From positions 729,488 through 793,487 of the forward strand of contig JAUHXU010000003.1 in NCBI GenBank assembly GCA_030426805.1: a stretch of DNA of 64,000 nucleotides. Direction: 5' to 3'. The stretch comes from a bacterium (GTDB lineage Bacteria > Planctomycetota > JAFGQW01). Position 1 is the stretch's first letter. The number at the start of each line of letters is the position of its first letter. A program made the position numbers and the translations under genes. A model generated the notes under the pieces. That model was not told where the DNA came from. It saw only the letters and a list, made by a program, of their open reading frames with translations, and did no database searches. Positions 25,234-33,523 of the stretch are shown one piece after another.

Positions 25234-26541
25234 TCAACCCTGCTTGACGCCGATCCCGTAGTAGGTGAAGCCCTTCGCGCGGGCGCTGTCACCTTCGTAG
25301 ATGTTGCGGCCGTCGAAGATCACCGAGCCGCCCATGCGCTCGCGCATCTCGTCGAAGTCGGCGCTGCGGAACTCGTTCCACTCCGTCGCGACGATCAGCG
25401 CGTCCGCACCGTCGAGGGCGTCGTACGGCTTCTGCACCATCGACACCGAGTCCGGCACGTGCGGTGCTGCGGCCTCCATCGCCTTCGGGTCGAACGCACG
25501 GAACTTCGCACCCTTGTCGCTCAGAACCCGGATGATCTCGAGCGACGGCGCCTCACGCATGTCGTCGGTGTTCGGCTTGAAGCTCAGCCCCCACAGCGCA
25601 AACGTCTTGCCGGCGACGTCGTCGCCGTAGTGCTTGAGCACCTTGGTCGCGAGCACGGTCTTCTGCAGCGCGTTGACCTCCTCGACCGCGTCGAGGACCT
25701 GGAGCGAGTAGCCGAGCTCCTTCGCGCTGCGCACGATCGCCTTCACGTCCTTCGGGAAGCACGAACCGCCGTAGCCGATGCCGGGGAACAGGAACGGGAA
25801 GCCGATTCGGCTGTCCGAGCCCATGCCGCGGCGCACCTGGTTCACGTCGGCGCCGATGCGCTCGCACAGGTTCGCGATCTCGTTCATGAAACTGATGCGC
25901 GTCGCGAGCATCGCGTTGGACGCGTACTTCGTCAGCTCGGCACTCGGGATGTCCATCGACAGGATCGGGTGCTCGGTCCGGCAGAACGGCTTGTAGAGGC
26001 GCATCATCACGTCGGCGACTTCCGGCTTGTCGCAGCCGATCACGACGCGGTCGGGCTTCATGAAGTCCTCGAGCGCCGAGCCCTCCTTGAGGAACTCGGG
26101 GTTCGACGCCATGTCGAAGTCGACGTCCGTGACCTCCTTGATGGCCGTGCGGATCTTCTCGGCGGTGCCGACCGGCACGGTGCTCTTCGTGACGATGATC
26201 TTGTGGCCGTCCATCGCGCGGCCGATGTCGCGCGCGGCGGCGAGCACGTACTTCAGGTCGGCCGAGCCGTCCTTGTCCTCGGGCGTGCCGACGGCGAGGA
26301 AGATCACCTCGGCGTGCTTGACCGCGCCTTCCTTGTCGGTCGTGAACCGCAGCCGCTCCTCGCCGACGTTGCGCTTGACGAGCTCCTCGAGCCCCGGCTC
26401 GTAGATCGGAATCACGCCGTTGTTCAGCGCCTCGATCTTCTTCTCGTCCACGTCGACGCAGATCACGTCGTTGCCGCTGTCGGCGAAGCACGTGCCGACG
26501 ACGAGGCCGACGTAGCCGGTGCCAAAGACTGCGATTCTCAT
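25234..26541 (-). CDS. ugd: UDP-glucose 6-dehydrogenase
   Basis: This 435-residue protein oxidises UDP-glucose to UDP-glucuronate with two NAD+, supplying sugar for capsule or other polysaccharides. The NAD-binding start is MRIAVFGTGYVGLVVGTCFA. The invariant catalytic site GYGGSCFPKD puts the nucleophile at Cys261, and Lys205 lies in SAELTKYASNA. The C-terminal UDP-binding domain includes FKPNTDDMREAPS. Length is normal. ATG 26541 is preceded by GGAGAACGAGGG; the frame continues upstream to 26799 only through a region without a start signal. It is a single gene on this strand and converges on the HEAT gene. Confidence 0.95.
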   Translation of the reverse strand: MRIAVFGTGYVGLVVGTCFADSGNDVICVDVDEKKIEALNNGVIPIYEPGLEELVKRNVGEERLRFTTDKEGAVKHAEVIFLAVGTPEDKDGSADLKYVLAAARDIGRAMDGHKIIVTKSTVPVGTAEKIRTAIKEVTDVDFDMASNPEFLKEGSALEDFMKPDRVVIGCDKPEVADVMMRLYKPFCRTEHPILSMDIPSAELTKYASNAMLATRISFMNEIANLCERIGADVNQVRRGMGSDSRIGFPFLFPGIGYGGSCFPKDVKAIVRSAKELGYSLQVLDAVEEVNALQKTVLATKVLKHYGDDVAGKTFALWGLSFKPNTDDMREAPSLEIIRVLSDKGAKFRAFDPKAMEAAAPHVPDSVSMVQKPYDALDGADALIVATEWNEFRSADFDEMRERMGGSVIFDGRNIYEGDSARAKGFTYYGIGVKQG

Positions 26542-26738
26542 CCCTCGTTCTCCGGAGGTGGGCGAAGCACGCAAGTGCGCACAGAAAAGCGGATTATGGT
26601 GTGCCCGCGCGTCTCGAAACGCGCGCGGAACGATAGCACGGTCCCCCACTCCAGAAAAGCCGATCCGGCAGGCCGATTTCAACCCCCGGCACCCAGGGTG
26701 CGAAAGCGTTTCGCGTATCGATTCGGGCCGTCCCCGGG

Positions 26739-26767
26739 TTGGACCGACGCCGCGGCTGTGGTATCCG
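26739..26767 (+). promoter_or_regulatory. Likely tRNA promoter, TTGGAC-N17-TATCCG
   Basis: TTGGAC at 26739-26744 and TATCCG at 26762-26767 are spaced by 17 and lie 40 bases before the mature tRNA 5' end. The -10 is imperfect. Confidence 0.5.
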
Positions 26768-26806
26768 TTGCCCCGCGGCGCGCGATCTCTTCGTTGCACC
26801 GCCCTC

Positions 26807-26883
26807 GGGCGATTAGCTCAGTTGGCTAGAGCACCTGCCTTACAAGCAGGGGGTCACTGGTTCGAGTCCAGTATCGCCCACCA
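26807..26883 (+). tRNA. tRNA-Val, anticodon TAC, with encoded CCA
   Basis: The cloverleaf can be drawn by hand. The acceptor GGGCGAT pairs with ATCGCCC. The D arm is GCTC/GAGC. The anticodon stem CCTGC/GCAGG encloses CTTACAA, so the anticodon is TAC (26841-26843), reading GUA valine codons. The T stem ACTGG/CCAGT encloses TTCGAGT. The discriminator A is at 26880 and CCA at 26881-26883. Confidence 0.97.
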
Positions 26884-26901
26884 CCCCTCCCCTGCCGCAG
26901 A

Positions 26902-26969
26902 GTTCGCAATCCGTGAACTTGAGCCGGCCAGCACTCGTGCTGGGGCCCGAGAGTTCACCGATCGCGAAC
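26902..26969 (+). repeat. Long imperfect palindrome after tRNA-Val
   Basis: Arms 26902-26920 and 26951-26969 pair over 19 bases with three mismatches (one being a possible wobble). The centre holds CCAGCAC and GTGCTGG, which pair in turn. The whole makes a 68-base hairpin starting 19 bases after the tRNA CCA. It could be the tRNA terminator or processing end, a small RNA, or a palindromic repeat element. No T-run follows it. Confidence 0.6.
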
Positions 26970-27022
26970 CTCGCCGCGAAACGGGGCGCGTGCGGGGATG
27001 ACTCTCCGAGAGGAACAGCACC

Positions 27023-28000
27023 ATGAGAGTCACCCGCGTAGTCGTAGCCGCACTTTCGCTTTCCGCGTTGGCCATCACTGCGAGCGCGCAACCGCGACCG
27101 TCGGTCGTGACGCCGCCGGCGGGGCCGCAGGTCGCGTGGTTCGGGACGTGGGCCGGCGGGTTGGCGGAAGCGAAGCGGACGAAGCGTCCGATCCTGCTGG
27201 TGTCGGCCGCGCCGCATTGCCGGATGGTGCCGGGGGTTTGGTGACCGGGCAAGCAGAGCATGGACAGGAGTTTCCTGTCGCAGAAGGACGTGATCGAAGC
27301 CTCCCGCGACTTCGTGTGCATCCGGCTCGCCACGTACGAGAGCGCTGCCGAGGCGAAGGTGCTCAAATCGATCTGGGTGTCGCGCGACGGCGACATCAAG
27401 AACACGACGTTCGCAATCCTCTCGCCGGACGGGCGCCGCCTGCTGACCGATGCCGGCCGCGGACCCGACTGGGCGCTCGGCCGCGGTAGCGCCGCCGAGC
27501 ATGCCCAGCAGATGACGCGAATCGCGCGCGAACACCGCACCTCGCAGTCGCCCGCGGCGCTCCCGACGTGCGCCGACCTGCGACGCGCGCTGAACATCGC
27601 CGCGTGCGACATGCAGCCGCTCGTCGTCGCGATCGGCAAGCCCGGCGAACCGTGGATCGCGAAGTCGCTCGCGAAGCTCGCGTGGAACGACGACTTCATC
27701 GGCCGCTTCGTCTGGGCGACGGCGTCGCGTGATGAACTCGACGCGATCGACGGAGTCGGCGCGAAGGACAAGCTCATCGTCGTCCAGCCGGACGACTACG
27801 GGCTGACCGGGACGGTGATCGCACGCAGCGCATCGCGGCCGACCGCGATCGCGAAAACACTCCGCGCCGGGCTCGACGCATTCCGCGTCGGCGAGAAGGA
27901 CTCGCGCCGCCACATCCGCCGCGGGCAGCGCACCGACAAACAGTGGAAGCCCGCGATCGAGGTGACGGACGGCCCGACCGCCCGCCGCCGCGACCGCTGA
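27023..28000 (+). CDS. Exported thioredoxin-like protein, putative selenoprotein with in-frame TGA at codon 74
   Basis: ATG 27023 follows GAGGAACAGCACC. The frame runs 73 codons, meets TGA at 27242-27244 and continues in the same frame, with the same codon bias, to 28000, for 325 residues if TGA is read as selenocysteine. A signal peptide ends at about residue 22 (ASAQ). Then comes KRTKRPILLVSAAPHCRMVP, the strand-and-loop of a thioredoxin fold with Cys66 in the active-site position, then GVW-TGA-PGK (Sec74). FVCIRLATYES, NTTFAILSPDGRRLL and a basic C-tail follow. A SECIS-like hairpin lies 19 bases after the TGA. TGA is a normal stop elsewhere here. The alternative is a nonsense-mutated gene (Cys or Trp codon) or two separate products. 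Confidence 0.62.
27242..27282 (+). promoter_or_regulatory. Candidate bacterial SECIS element
   Basis: The TGA at 27242-27244 is followed by a perfect seven-base stem, GACAGGA (27263-27269) with TCCTGTC (27273-27279), and a three-base loop GTT. With G27280 bulged, two further pairs (T27261-A27282 and G27262-C27281) extend the base. The loop begins with G and is 26 bases from the TGA, which agrees with known bacterial SECIS elements, where SelB binds the loop. It lies inside the reading frame, as bacterial SECIS elements must. Confidence 0.55.
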
Positions 28001-28108
28001 CCACCGGCCCCGATTTCTCGACACCGCTGTAACCCCGAGCGGCCGACCGACCCCGCACCTCCACGCAAGTTCCGAATCGAACGCTCTTTCGTGGAGGTCT
28101 CAAATCCG

Positions 28109-29281
28109 ATGTCTACGCTCCGACTCCGTTGGCTGCCGATCTGCTTCGCGGCCACACTCGCGACGACGGCGCACGCACAACCCGCACCGGGCGATGTCGT
28201 GCTCAGCACAGCGAGCCACATCCTCTCGGTCGACTGGGGAATGGCCCAGGTCACGACGCTGAAGCAGGTGCCGTGGACGGCCACGGTCGTACAAGACCGC
28301 AACGTCGGCCTGATCGGCACCGCGAACGACGAGATCCATCGCCTGACGATCGCCGGCACGTTGAGCACGGTTGCCCGACTGCCCGACGGCGCCGTCGCCC
28401 GCGCGATCGCAACCGACCAGACGGTGAACGCCTACGTGTTCGGGACCCACAAGGGCATCTACCGCGTGGCCGGCACGACCGTGACGACGCTCACGACGCT
28501 GATCAAGCCCAACGCGATCTGCCGCGACCGGAACACCGGTCACTACGTGGCCGCGAGTCTCTTCGGCGCCATCTGGACGGTCGACGCGGCGACCGGCGCG
28601 ATCACGACCGTGCGCACCGACGTGCCCGACGTGACCGGCCTCGCCTACTTGCCGTCGATCCGCGGCTTCGTCGTCGGACGATCGAGTGCCTCCGACGGTG
28701 TCCTGCTACTCGACTCGAACTTCAACACCGTGAAGACCTTCAACGTCGCCGACGTCAATGCAGTCACGGTGGATGAGCGTATCAACCGGATCTGGACCGT
28801 TTCCGGTGCGCCTACCCGCGCTGTAACGCGCATCGCACCGCAGGGCGCGATCGAGGGGTCGATTCCGATGCCGACCTACGCCTACACCGGGATCGCCGTG
28901 TGGCAATCGCGCACGGTGTCGGTGGCGACGACCGGACTCCCGGGCAGCACGGCCAACTTCCACATCCGCTTCCCGAATGCGTCGACCGAGCCCTACTGCG
29001 TCGCGTTGTCGCTCGCGGCCGGCCCGGGACTCGACCTGCCCGGTTCACAGTACCTCGGCCTCGCTCCCGACGGCCTGTTCTTGATGACGGCGTGTCAGAG
29101 CATCCCGGGACTGACGGCCCGCTTTGCCGGAAACCTCGCGTTCGGCGGCGCACTCGCGGCGCTGACCATCCCGGCTGCGGCCCCGCCCGGCTTCGTCGTG
29201 CACGTCTCGGCGGTGATGATCGACCCCGGTGCACCGGGCGGCATCGTCGCGGGCAACGCCGACAGCCTGCAGATTCGCTGA
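28109..29281 (+). CDS. Exported beta-propeller-like protein
   Basis: This 390-residue protein starts at ATG 28109, 11 bases after GGAGG; an in-frame GTG at 28091 is less likely. The signal peptide ends in TTAHAQ. The mature part repeats units of about 40-45 residues, such as NVGLIGTANDEIHRLTIAG and NTGHYVAASLFGAIWTVD, like NHL or SMP-30 propeller blades. From about residue 285 a different domain begins (PYCVALSLAAGPGLDLPGSQ) and ends in a beta-rich tail, GGIVAGNADSLQIR. It may be a surface or secretion module. It is related in layout to the protein at 32110-33378. Function unknown. Confidence 0.72.
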   Translation: MSTLRLRWLPICFAATLATTAHAQPAPGDVVLSTASHILSVDWGMAQVTTLKQVPWTATVVQDRNVGLIGTANDEIHRLTIAGTLSTVARLPDGAVARAIATDQTVNAYVFGTHKGIYRVAGTTVTTLTTLIKPNAICRDRNTGHYVAASLFGAIWTVDAATGAITTVRTDVPDVTGLAYLPSIRGFVVGRSSASDGVLLLDSNFNTVKTFNVADVNAVTVDERINRIWTVSGAPTRAVTRIAPQGAIEGSIPMPTYAYTGIAVWQSRTVSVATTGLPGSTANFHIRFPNASTEPYCVALSLAAGPGLDLPGSQYLGLAPDGLFLMTACQSIPGLTARFAGNLAFGGALAALTIPAAAPPGFVVHVSAVMIDPGAPGGIVAGNADSLQIR

Positions 29282-29284
29282 TCG

Positions 29285-29323
29285 TCGGCGCGCCCCGAGA
29301 CTACCGCTCTCGGGGCGCGCCGA
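29285..29323. terminator. Bidirectional hairpin between convergent genes
   Basis: Arms at 29285-29299 and 29309-29323 are perfect complements over 15 bases with a nine-base loop. It sits between the stop at 29281 and the convergent gene ending at 29353. There is no T-run, so factor-independent termination would be weak, but position and stability support an end-of-transcript hairpin. Confidence 0.62.
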
Positions 29324-29352
29324 TGACGCCGACTCTCGGTGGTCACCGCGGC

Positions 29353-30609
29353 TCAGTCGATCGGCGGGCTGCTCGACTTGGCGAACACGCGCACGAACTC
29401 GCGGCCCGGTGCGATGACTCCACTGAAGGACGCGAGCGTCTCGTCGTAGTGATGCCGCATGCCCTCCACGTCCGCGGTCTTGCACGCGATCGCGCCGAAG
29501 AACTCGCCGACGGCACCATGGCGCTCGACGTGGTACTCGGGCCCGTAGATCGTCATCGACCCCGGGGTGACGCTCGACAGCTTGATCGTCGTGTCTACAC
29601 CGGCCGGTATCCCACGGACGTCGAAGGGGTGCGCATACACCTGTAGATTGCGCGGGACGTTGGACGTGTTCATCACGAGGCCGAGCGATGCATCGAACGA
29701 CCCGGTCACGAAGATCCTCGTCTCGCCCGTCGCCCAGAGCACGGAGCCGAGGCCGAGTTCGAGCGACGAGAAGAAGTACGTCCCCGGCTGCAGGAACAGC
29801 TCCGTCCCCGCCGACAGCCGGAGCGACTTGTCCGTCGCGCCATAGGTATAGCCACCGATCGCGGTCCACGAGCCGTTGGCATTGGTATCGTGTGCGCGCT
29901 CGAACGCCTCGATGGGCGGCGCCGGCATCTCGACCGGCTCGGCGAGTTCATACTCCTCACCGGCCACATGGGTCGCCGCTTGCGACTCGAACGACTCGCC
30001 GGCCCCGAACGCGACGTCGCCGCGAAACACGCTCGTCCCGTCAGCCGTGATCGTCCCGTTCGACGAGACGCGCGCATTCTCGTTGCCGTGCAATCCCCAG
30101 AAGTCGAGGTTCAGCGCCTGCAGCGTGTAGAGGCCCTTGTCCGAGTCGTAGCTGTCGTAGTGCACGCGAGCGATCTCGGCACCCTCGCGGGTCCGCAGCG
30201 CATCGGTGAACGCGAAGCCGGGCCCCTTGCGCACGACGAGTTCGATTCGACGCGGAATCCCGTTCACGGCGCCTTCCGACAAGACTCGGTAGTGGCTCCG
30301 CGCGAGTTCGGTCGTCTCCGCCTCGTACACGCCGCCGCCGAAGTCGCCGGCGACGCGGCCAATGCCCTTGCGCGCATCGAGGTCCCGGTTCTCGCGAACC
30401 TCGTCGAGCGCCCGCAGCGCACCGGCCTCCGCGATCGCAAGCGCCTGGACCGCGCAGCGACTCACCTCGACCCGCTTCATGTTCGACCGACCGGCGAGCA
30501 ACGCCGACGAGCCGATCGCGATCAACAGCACGACCGCCGCGAGAACGGGGACCATGATTACACCCCGCTCGGACGCCCTCCATACTGGCTCAGTTGCGTG
30601 GCTGTACAT
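29353..30609 (-). CDS. PilX-like prepilin-associated protein
   Basis: This 418-residue protein starts at ATG 30609 with a short leader ending in SERG, then VIMVPVLAAVVLLIAIGSSA, the hydrophobic N-helix of a pilin-like protein. The residue at +5 is Pro instead of Glu, as in PilX/GspK-type minor components. CAVQALAIAEAGALRALDEV is the usual PilX helix. The rest is a beta-helix-like domain (SVFRGDVAFGAGESFES, LFLQPGTYFFSSLELGLG). It is the last gene of a three-gene prepilin operon and overlaps the preceding gene by 20 bases. It likely forms part of a type II secretion or type IV pilus tip. Confidence 0.78.
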   Translation of the reverse strand: MYSHATEPVWRASERGVIMVPVLAAVVLLIAIGSSALLAGRSNMKRVEVSRCAVQALAIAEAGALRALDEVRENRDLDARKGIGRVAGDFGGGVYEAETTELARSHYRVLSEGAVNGIPRRIELVVRKGPGFAFTDALRTREGAEIARVHYDSYDSDKGLYTLQALNLDFWGLHGNENARVSSNGTITADGTSVFRGDVAFGAGESFESQAATHVAGEEYELAEPVEMPAPPIEAFERAHDTNANGSWTAIGGYTYGATDKSLRLSAGTELFLQPGTYFFSSLELGLGSVLWATGETRIFVTGSFDASLGLVMNTSNVPRNLQVYAHPFDVRGIPAGVDTTIKLSSVTPGSMTIYGPEYHVERHGAVGEFFGAIACKTADVEGMRHHYDETLASFSGVIAPGREFVRVFAKSSSPPID

Positions 30610-31114
30610 GAAGCCTCCTCTTCACCGCGACTCTGCGGCCGTCCGGTGTCGTCGTCTCGATCACGAGGCACGCGACAAGGCGCGAGCCATCGCGGGCGAA
30701 CGCCACAGCCTCGATTCCGCTCGCGAGTCGCACCCTGGACGGCCCGCTCTCCAACCACAGTTCGCCATCGACGAACGCGAGCGTCTCCGCGCGTCGAACG
30801 ACCGGGTCCTGCCCGCGCGTCGCGTTCGTGTCGAACGACTCTGCTCGTTCGTACTCGAGCCGGTCAGCCGTCTCGGGCCACGTGGGCAGCGCATCGAGCG
30901 CATCGGCCGGCACCGTGCGCAGGTGGTGCCGGATGCGTTGCCCCACCCGTCGGGTCCGCTCCGCCGCTTGCTCTCGGGTCATCATCGCGCGGTCCGAGGC
31001 GACACTTCCGTGCATCGCGCTCAGCACCGGAATCGCCGCCGTCGCCGCGAACGCCGCGGCGACCACGACTTCCAGCACACTCAGCCCGCTCTGGCCGCAC
31101 ATTCGCATCCTCAT
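30590..31114 (-). CDS. Type IV prepilin-like (pseudopilin) protein
   Basis: From ATG 31114 this gives 174 residues; GGGAG lies seven bases upstream. The leader is MRMRMCGQSG, and the cut after the second Gly yields LSVLEVVVAAAFAATAAIPV, with Glu at +5, as prepilin peptidase and assembly require. The remaining domain is small and mixed, with FVDGELWLESGPSRVRLASG. It starts two bases after the stop of the preceding gene. It resembles PilW/GspJ minor pilins. A longer frame to 31279 overlaps the upstream gene and is not used. Confidence 0.8.
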   Translation of the reverse strand: MRMRMCGQSGLSVLEVVVAAAFAATAAIPVLSAMHGSVASDRAMMTREQAAERTRRVGQRIRHHLRTVPADALDALPTWPETADRLEYERAESFDTNATRGQDPVVRRAETLAFVDGELWLESGPSRVRLASGIEAVAFARDGSRLVACLVIETTTPDGRRVAVKRRLHVQPRN

Positions 31115-31116
31115 GA

Positions 31117-31638
31117 TCAGTCTCCCGCCGTGAGTACCGCGGCGAGCTGCAACCGCTGATCGCCCCCGCTGCTCCGCCAGCGCACTTCGACCAGCACCGG
31201 GAGACACGCGTAGCTCGTGTTCTTCGTCGACGCGTCGATCACGCCGTCGTGATCGAGGTCGCGGGGCATGCCGAGGCACCTGTCATGCACGTCCTCGCGC
31301 AACGCACCCCCGATGGTCGGAAACCGAATCGCGCCGACGCGGCCGTCTTTGTCGCCTGTCGCCGGCTCGAGCCCCTCGACGTCGAACGACGCGCTCGCCC
31401 CACTGCCGTAGTGGGAGAAGACGCTCCCGAAGGCATGCCCTCGGATTTCCTCGAGCTTGTCCTCGGCCGCGGCGAGCGCGTGCCGCCGCGTGTCGTTGAA
31501 CGAGGTCTGCGAGAGATTGGTGACCGTCAGCGACGCGTGCGAGAGGATCCCGAGTGCGAGGATCGCACCCCCGAGCATGATCTCGATGAAGCTGAATCCG
31601 CGCTCGCGTCGGCGCTTCGCCTTCCTGTCTCGTCGCAT
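31117..31638 (-). CDS. Type IV prepilin-like (PilV/GspI-type) protein
   Basis: From ATG 31638, behind GGAGGG, this gives 173 residues. The basic leader ends in RRRERG, and the mature part starts FSFIEIMLGGAILALGILSH, with the +5 Glu of pilins. ALAAAEDKLEEIRG after the helix is characteristic of PilV/GspI minor pilins. It heads the prepilin operon read leftward. A Ca-binding-like DLDHDGVID lies near the end. The pilus or secretion machine itself is not in the window. Confidence 0.82.
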   Translation of the reverse strand: MRRDRKAKRRRERGFSFIEIMLGGAILALGILSHASLTVTNLSQTSFNDTRRHALAAAEDKLEEIRGHAFGSVFSHYGSGASASFDVEGLEPATGDKDGRVGAIRFPTIGGALREDVHDRCLGMPRDLDHDGVIDASTKNTSYACLPVLVEVRWRSSGGDQRLQLAAVLTAGD

Positions 31639-32109
31639 GGTCGTGCCCTCCACATCGATCCCGCTCACCTGTCCTTATCGTCGGCGTCACTCGGGTGAAC
31701 TGCATTTGCTTTACCGGTGCAAGGAATTTCGTCTCCGTGCAAATGGCGCTCTATGGCGCGCTCCGGTGGCGAGTGCGACGCGATTGGCCGCCGAAGAAAC
31801 TCTGCATTGTCTCGCGTTGCAGGCTCTGATTGTCATCAGAAGAAAAGCGCCTTCGCGCGGGAGGCAAATCGTTGACGGGACGCGCGCCACCGGCATTGTC
31901 CAGAACGATAATCACGCGTGATTCTGCAGTTTTCATGAGCGTGTAAACGCGCTCGAAACCGTCGTTTCGCCCGCGACATCCGCACGCTCTCGTAGCGGAA
32001 CGAAAAACGTGATGCAACGAGTGCGATCGAGGAGTCGTTCCGCCGCGTGAATCGAACGAACCCGAGAAGAACTCGGCGGTTGGGACGACTCTTGGAAGGG
32101 AAAAACCCC
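31639..32109. other. AT-richer intergenic region between divergent genes
   Basis: This 471-base stretch separates the prepilin operon from the propeller-like gene and must contain both promoters. Base composition is visibly lower in GC than the surroundings (31,690-32,060). GTGCAA occurs at 31,717-31,722 and again at 31,737-31,742, spaced by 20. A 61-codon frame on the minus strand (31,751-31,936) starts MKTAESRVIIVLDNAGGARP, but its codon use is unlike neighbouring genes and it has no ribosome site, so I do not call it. I see no clear -35/-10 pair. Confidence 0.5.
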
Positions 32110-33378
32110 ATGCGAAAGTACCTGCTACTCACGGCACTGGTTGCGACGATCGGAAGCGTCGGCAACGCACAACGGAACACGGCCGGATGGCTCTACACGA
32201 ATACCGCACTCGGCGGTGCAGAAGTCGCGCACGTCACCGCGGAAGGGGTGGTGAAGGCGGTCGTGTCGAAGGGCCTCCTCTCGTCGGTCCTGCCGTCGTG
32301 CATCGCAATGGACCGCGACAACACACATTGTCTGCTCGGTCGCGCCAGCGGGGGATTACTGCGAATCGACCTGGCGGGCACCATCAAGGAGACGATCTGT
32401 ACGACCGCACACGCAGTGACCGACGTGTGCATCGACGGTGACGGCAGCTACATCGTCACGGCCGCTGCCGGGCTGACCAAGCCGGCCGCGCTGCTGAAGA
32501 TCACTGCTGCGGGCCAGATCACGACGCTGTGCGAGGGTGCCCCGCTGAGTGTCCCGGTGTCGGTGTGCGTCGACGTCCGGACGGGCGACTACGTCGTCCT
32601 CGACGGCGCGGTCTCCGGACGTCTGATCCGCGTATCACGGGATGGCGTGTCGACCGACGTGTTCGCGCGGCTCGCATTGCCGATCGCCAACAAGTGCCGG
32701 CAGGACCTGCGGACCGGTGAGTTCCTCGTCTGCTCGAGGGTGAACGTCTCGCAGACGATCGCACTGGCGCGCGTGAGTGCGTCGGGTGTCGTCAATAGCG
32801 TGATCGGCCTGGAACTCGACGGCAAAGGCATCGCGAGCGCCGCGTGTGACCGCGTCAGCGACGCCGTCGAAACCGTGTGTGTCGCCGCGCAAGACGCGCT
32901 TGGCTGCGCGATTTACACGGTCGAGCGCGCGACGAAGAAAGTGAAGAAGGTCGCGGACCTCGGCATACAGGCCGTGTCGTGCGTCGAAGCGATGCTCTGC
33001 CGCGAACTCCAGTCGGTGTGTGTCGCGCCCGGGACGTGGGACATCCGGCTCAACATCACCGGCGACGCCAGCCTTCCCTGCGTCATCGCCGGCTCGCTTC
33101 GCGGGTCGATCGGTTTCCGCCTTCCCGATCAGCGCTGCGTGGCGCTGACGCCGGACATCCTGACACAGCTCTGCGTTCAGGGCGGCCTGCAGCCGATCCT
33201 GAGCAACACGACGGCGCGCCTCGATCTCACCGGGCGCGCGAAGGCGCGGCTCGACGTCACGTCGATGCCGTTTCTGATCGGATCGGGCGTACGCGTCTGG
33301 TTCACTGCAGTCACCCTGGACGCCAATGCCGCGTTCGGCATCAAGACCATCTGCGATCCGATCGTGATCTGCCTCTGA
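32110..33378 (+). CDS. Exported cysteine-rich beta-propeller-like protein
   Basis: This 422-residue protein starts at ATG 32110 after GGAAGGG. The signal peptide (MRKYLLLTALVATIGSVGNA) is cut before QRN. Repeats of about 45 residues follow, for example CVDVRTGDYVVLDGAVSGRL and CRQDLRTGEFLVCSRV. Many carry one or two cysteines, over 15 in all, suggesting disulfide-linked blades. Its layout matches the protein at 28109-29281, and the C-terminal domain begins at about residue 310 and ends in a short hydrophobic tail. The two are probably paralogs. Function unknown. Confidence 0.72.
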   Translation: MRKYLLLTALVATIGSVGNAQRNTAGWLYTNTALGGAEVAHVTAEGVVKAVVSKGLLSSVLPSCIAMDRDNTHCLLGRASGGLLRIDLAGTIKETICTTAHAVTDVCIDGDGSYIVTAAAGLTKPAALLKITAAGQITTLCEGAPLSVPVSVCVDVRTGDYVVLDGAVSGRLIRVSRDGVSTDVFARLALPIANKCRQDLRTGEFLVCSRVNVSQTIALARVSASGVVNSVIGLELDGKGIASAACDRVSDAVETVCVAAQDALGCAIYTVERATKKVKKVADLGIQAVSCVEAMLCRELQSVCVAPGTWDIRLNITGDASLPCVIAGSLRGSIGFRLPDQRCVALTPDILTQLCVQGGLQPILSNTTARLDLTGRAKARLDVTSMPFLIGSGVRVWFTAVTLDANAAFGIKTICDPIVICL

Positions 33379-33410
33379 TCGAACAGTAGGGCAAGGTCGC
33401 CCGGCGATCC

Positions 33411-33440
33411 GGACCGGAACTCGCGAACGGGTTCCGGTCC
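33411..33440 (+). terminator. Hairpin downstream of the Cys-rich protein gene
   Basis: GGACCGGAAC (33411-33420) pairs with GTTCCGGTCC (33431-33440) over ten bases around a ten-base loop, followed by GCTTTCG. It is a plausible but T-poor terminator. Confidence 0.55.
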
Positions 33441-33517
33441 GCTTTCGATTCCACGGCCCCGTCAGCCCGGCGCGTTACACGTCTGATCTCGGACGAGCAA
33501 TCGCCACCGCCAACGCG

Positions 33518-33523
33518 TAGAAT
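33518..33523 (+). promoter_or_regulatory. Possible -10 element TAGAAT, six bases before the crcB start
   Basis: TAGAAT ends at 33523 and the ATG begins at 33530, so transcription would start on the start codon itself. There is no good -35. The same distance is seen before the genes at 3995 and 10553. Confidence 0.35.

Noticed and set aside
27242-27244. Reading the gene at 27,023 as a simple pseudogene
   Set aside because: Possible, but the frame, codon bias, thioredoxin-like context and the SECIS-like hairpin together favour selenocysteine. It is kept as the alternative.
27023-28000. TGA as tryptophan or glycine through an altered code
   Set aside because: Many genes in the window end in TGA, with overlaps such as ATGA, so TGA is a normal stop.
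26840-28024. A 394-codon minus-strand frame ending in a GDTGLEPVTPCL-type peptide
   Set aside because: That ending is the well-known artefact of reading a tRNA gene in reverse; the tRNA-Val lies here.
31751-31936. A 61-codon minus-strand gene (MKTAESRVIIVL...)
   Set aside because: No ribosome site and codon use unlike neighbouring genes; left as a note only.
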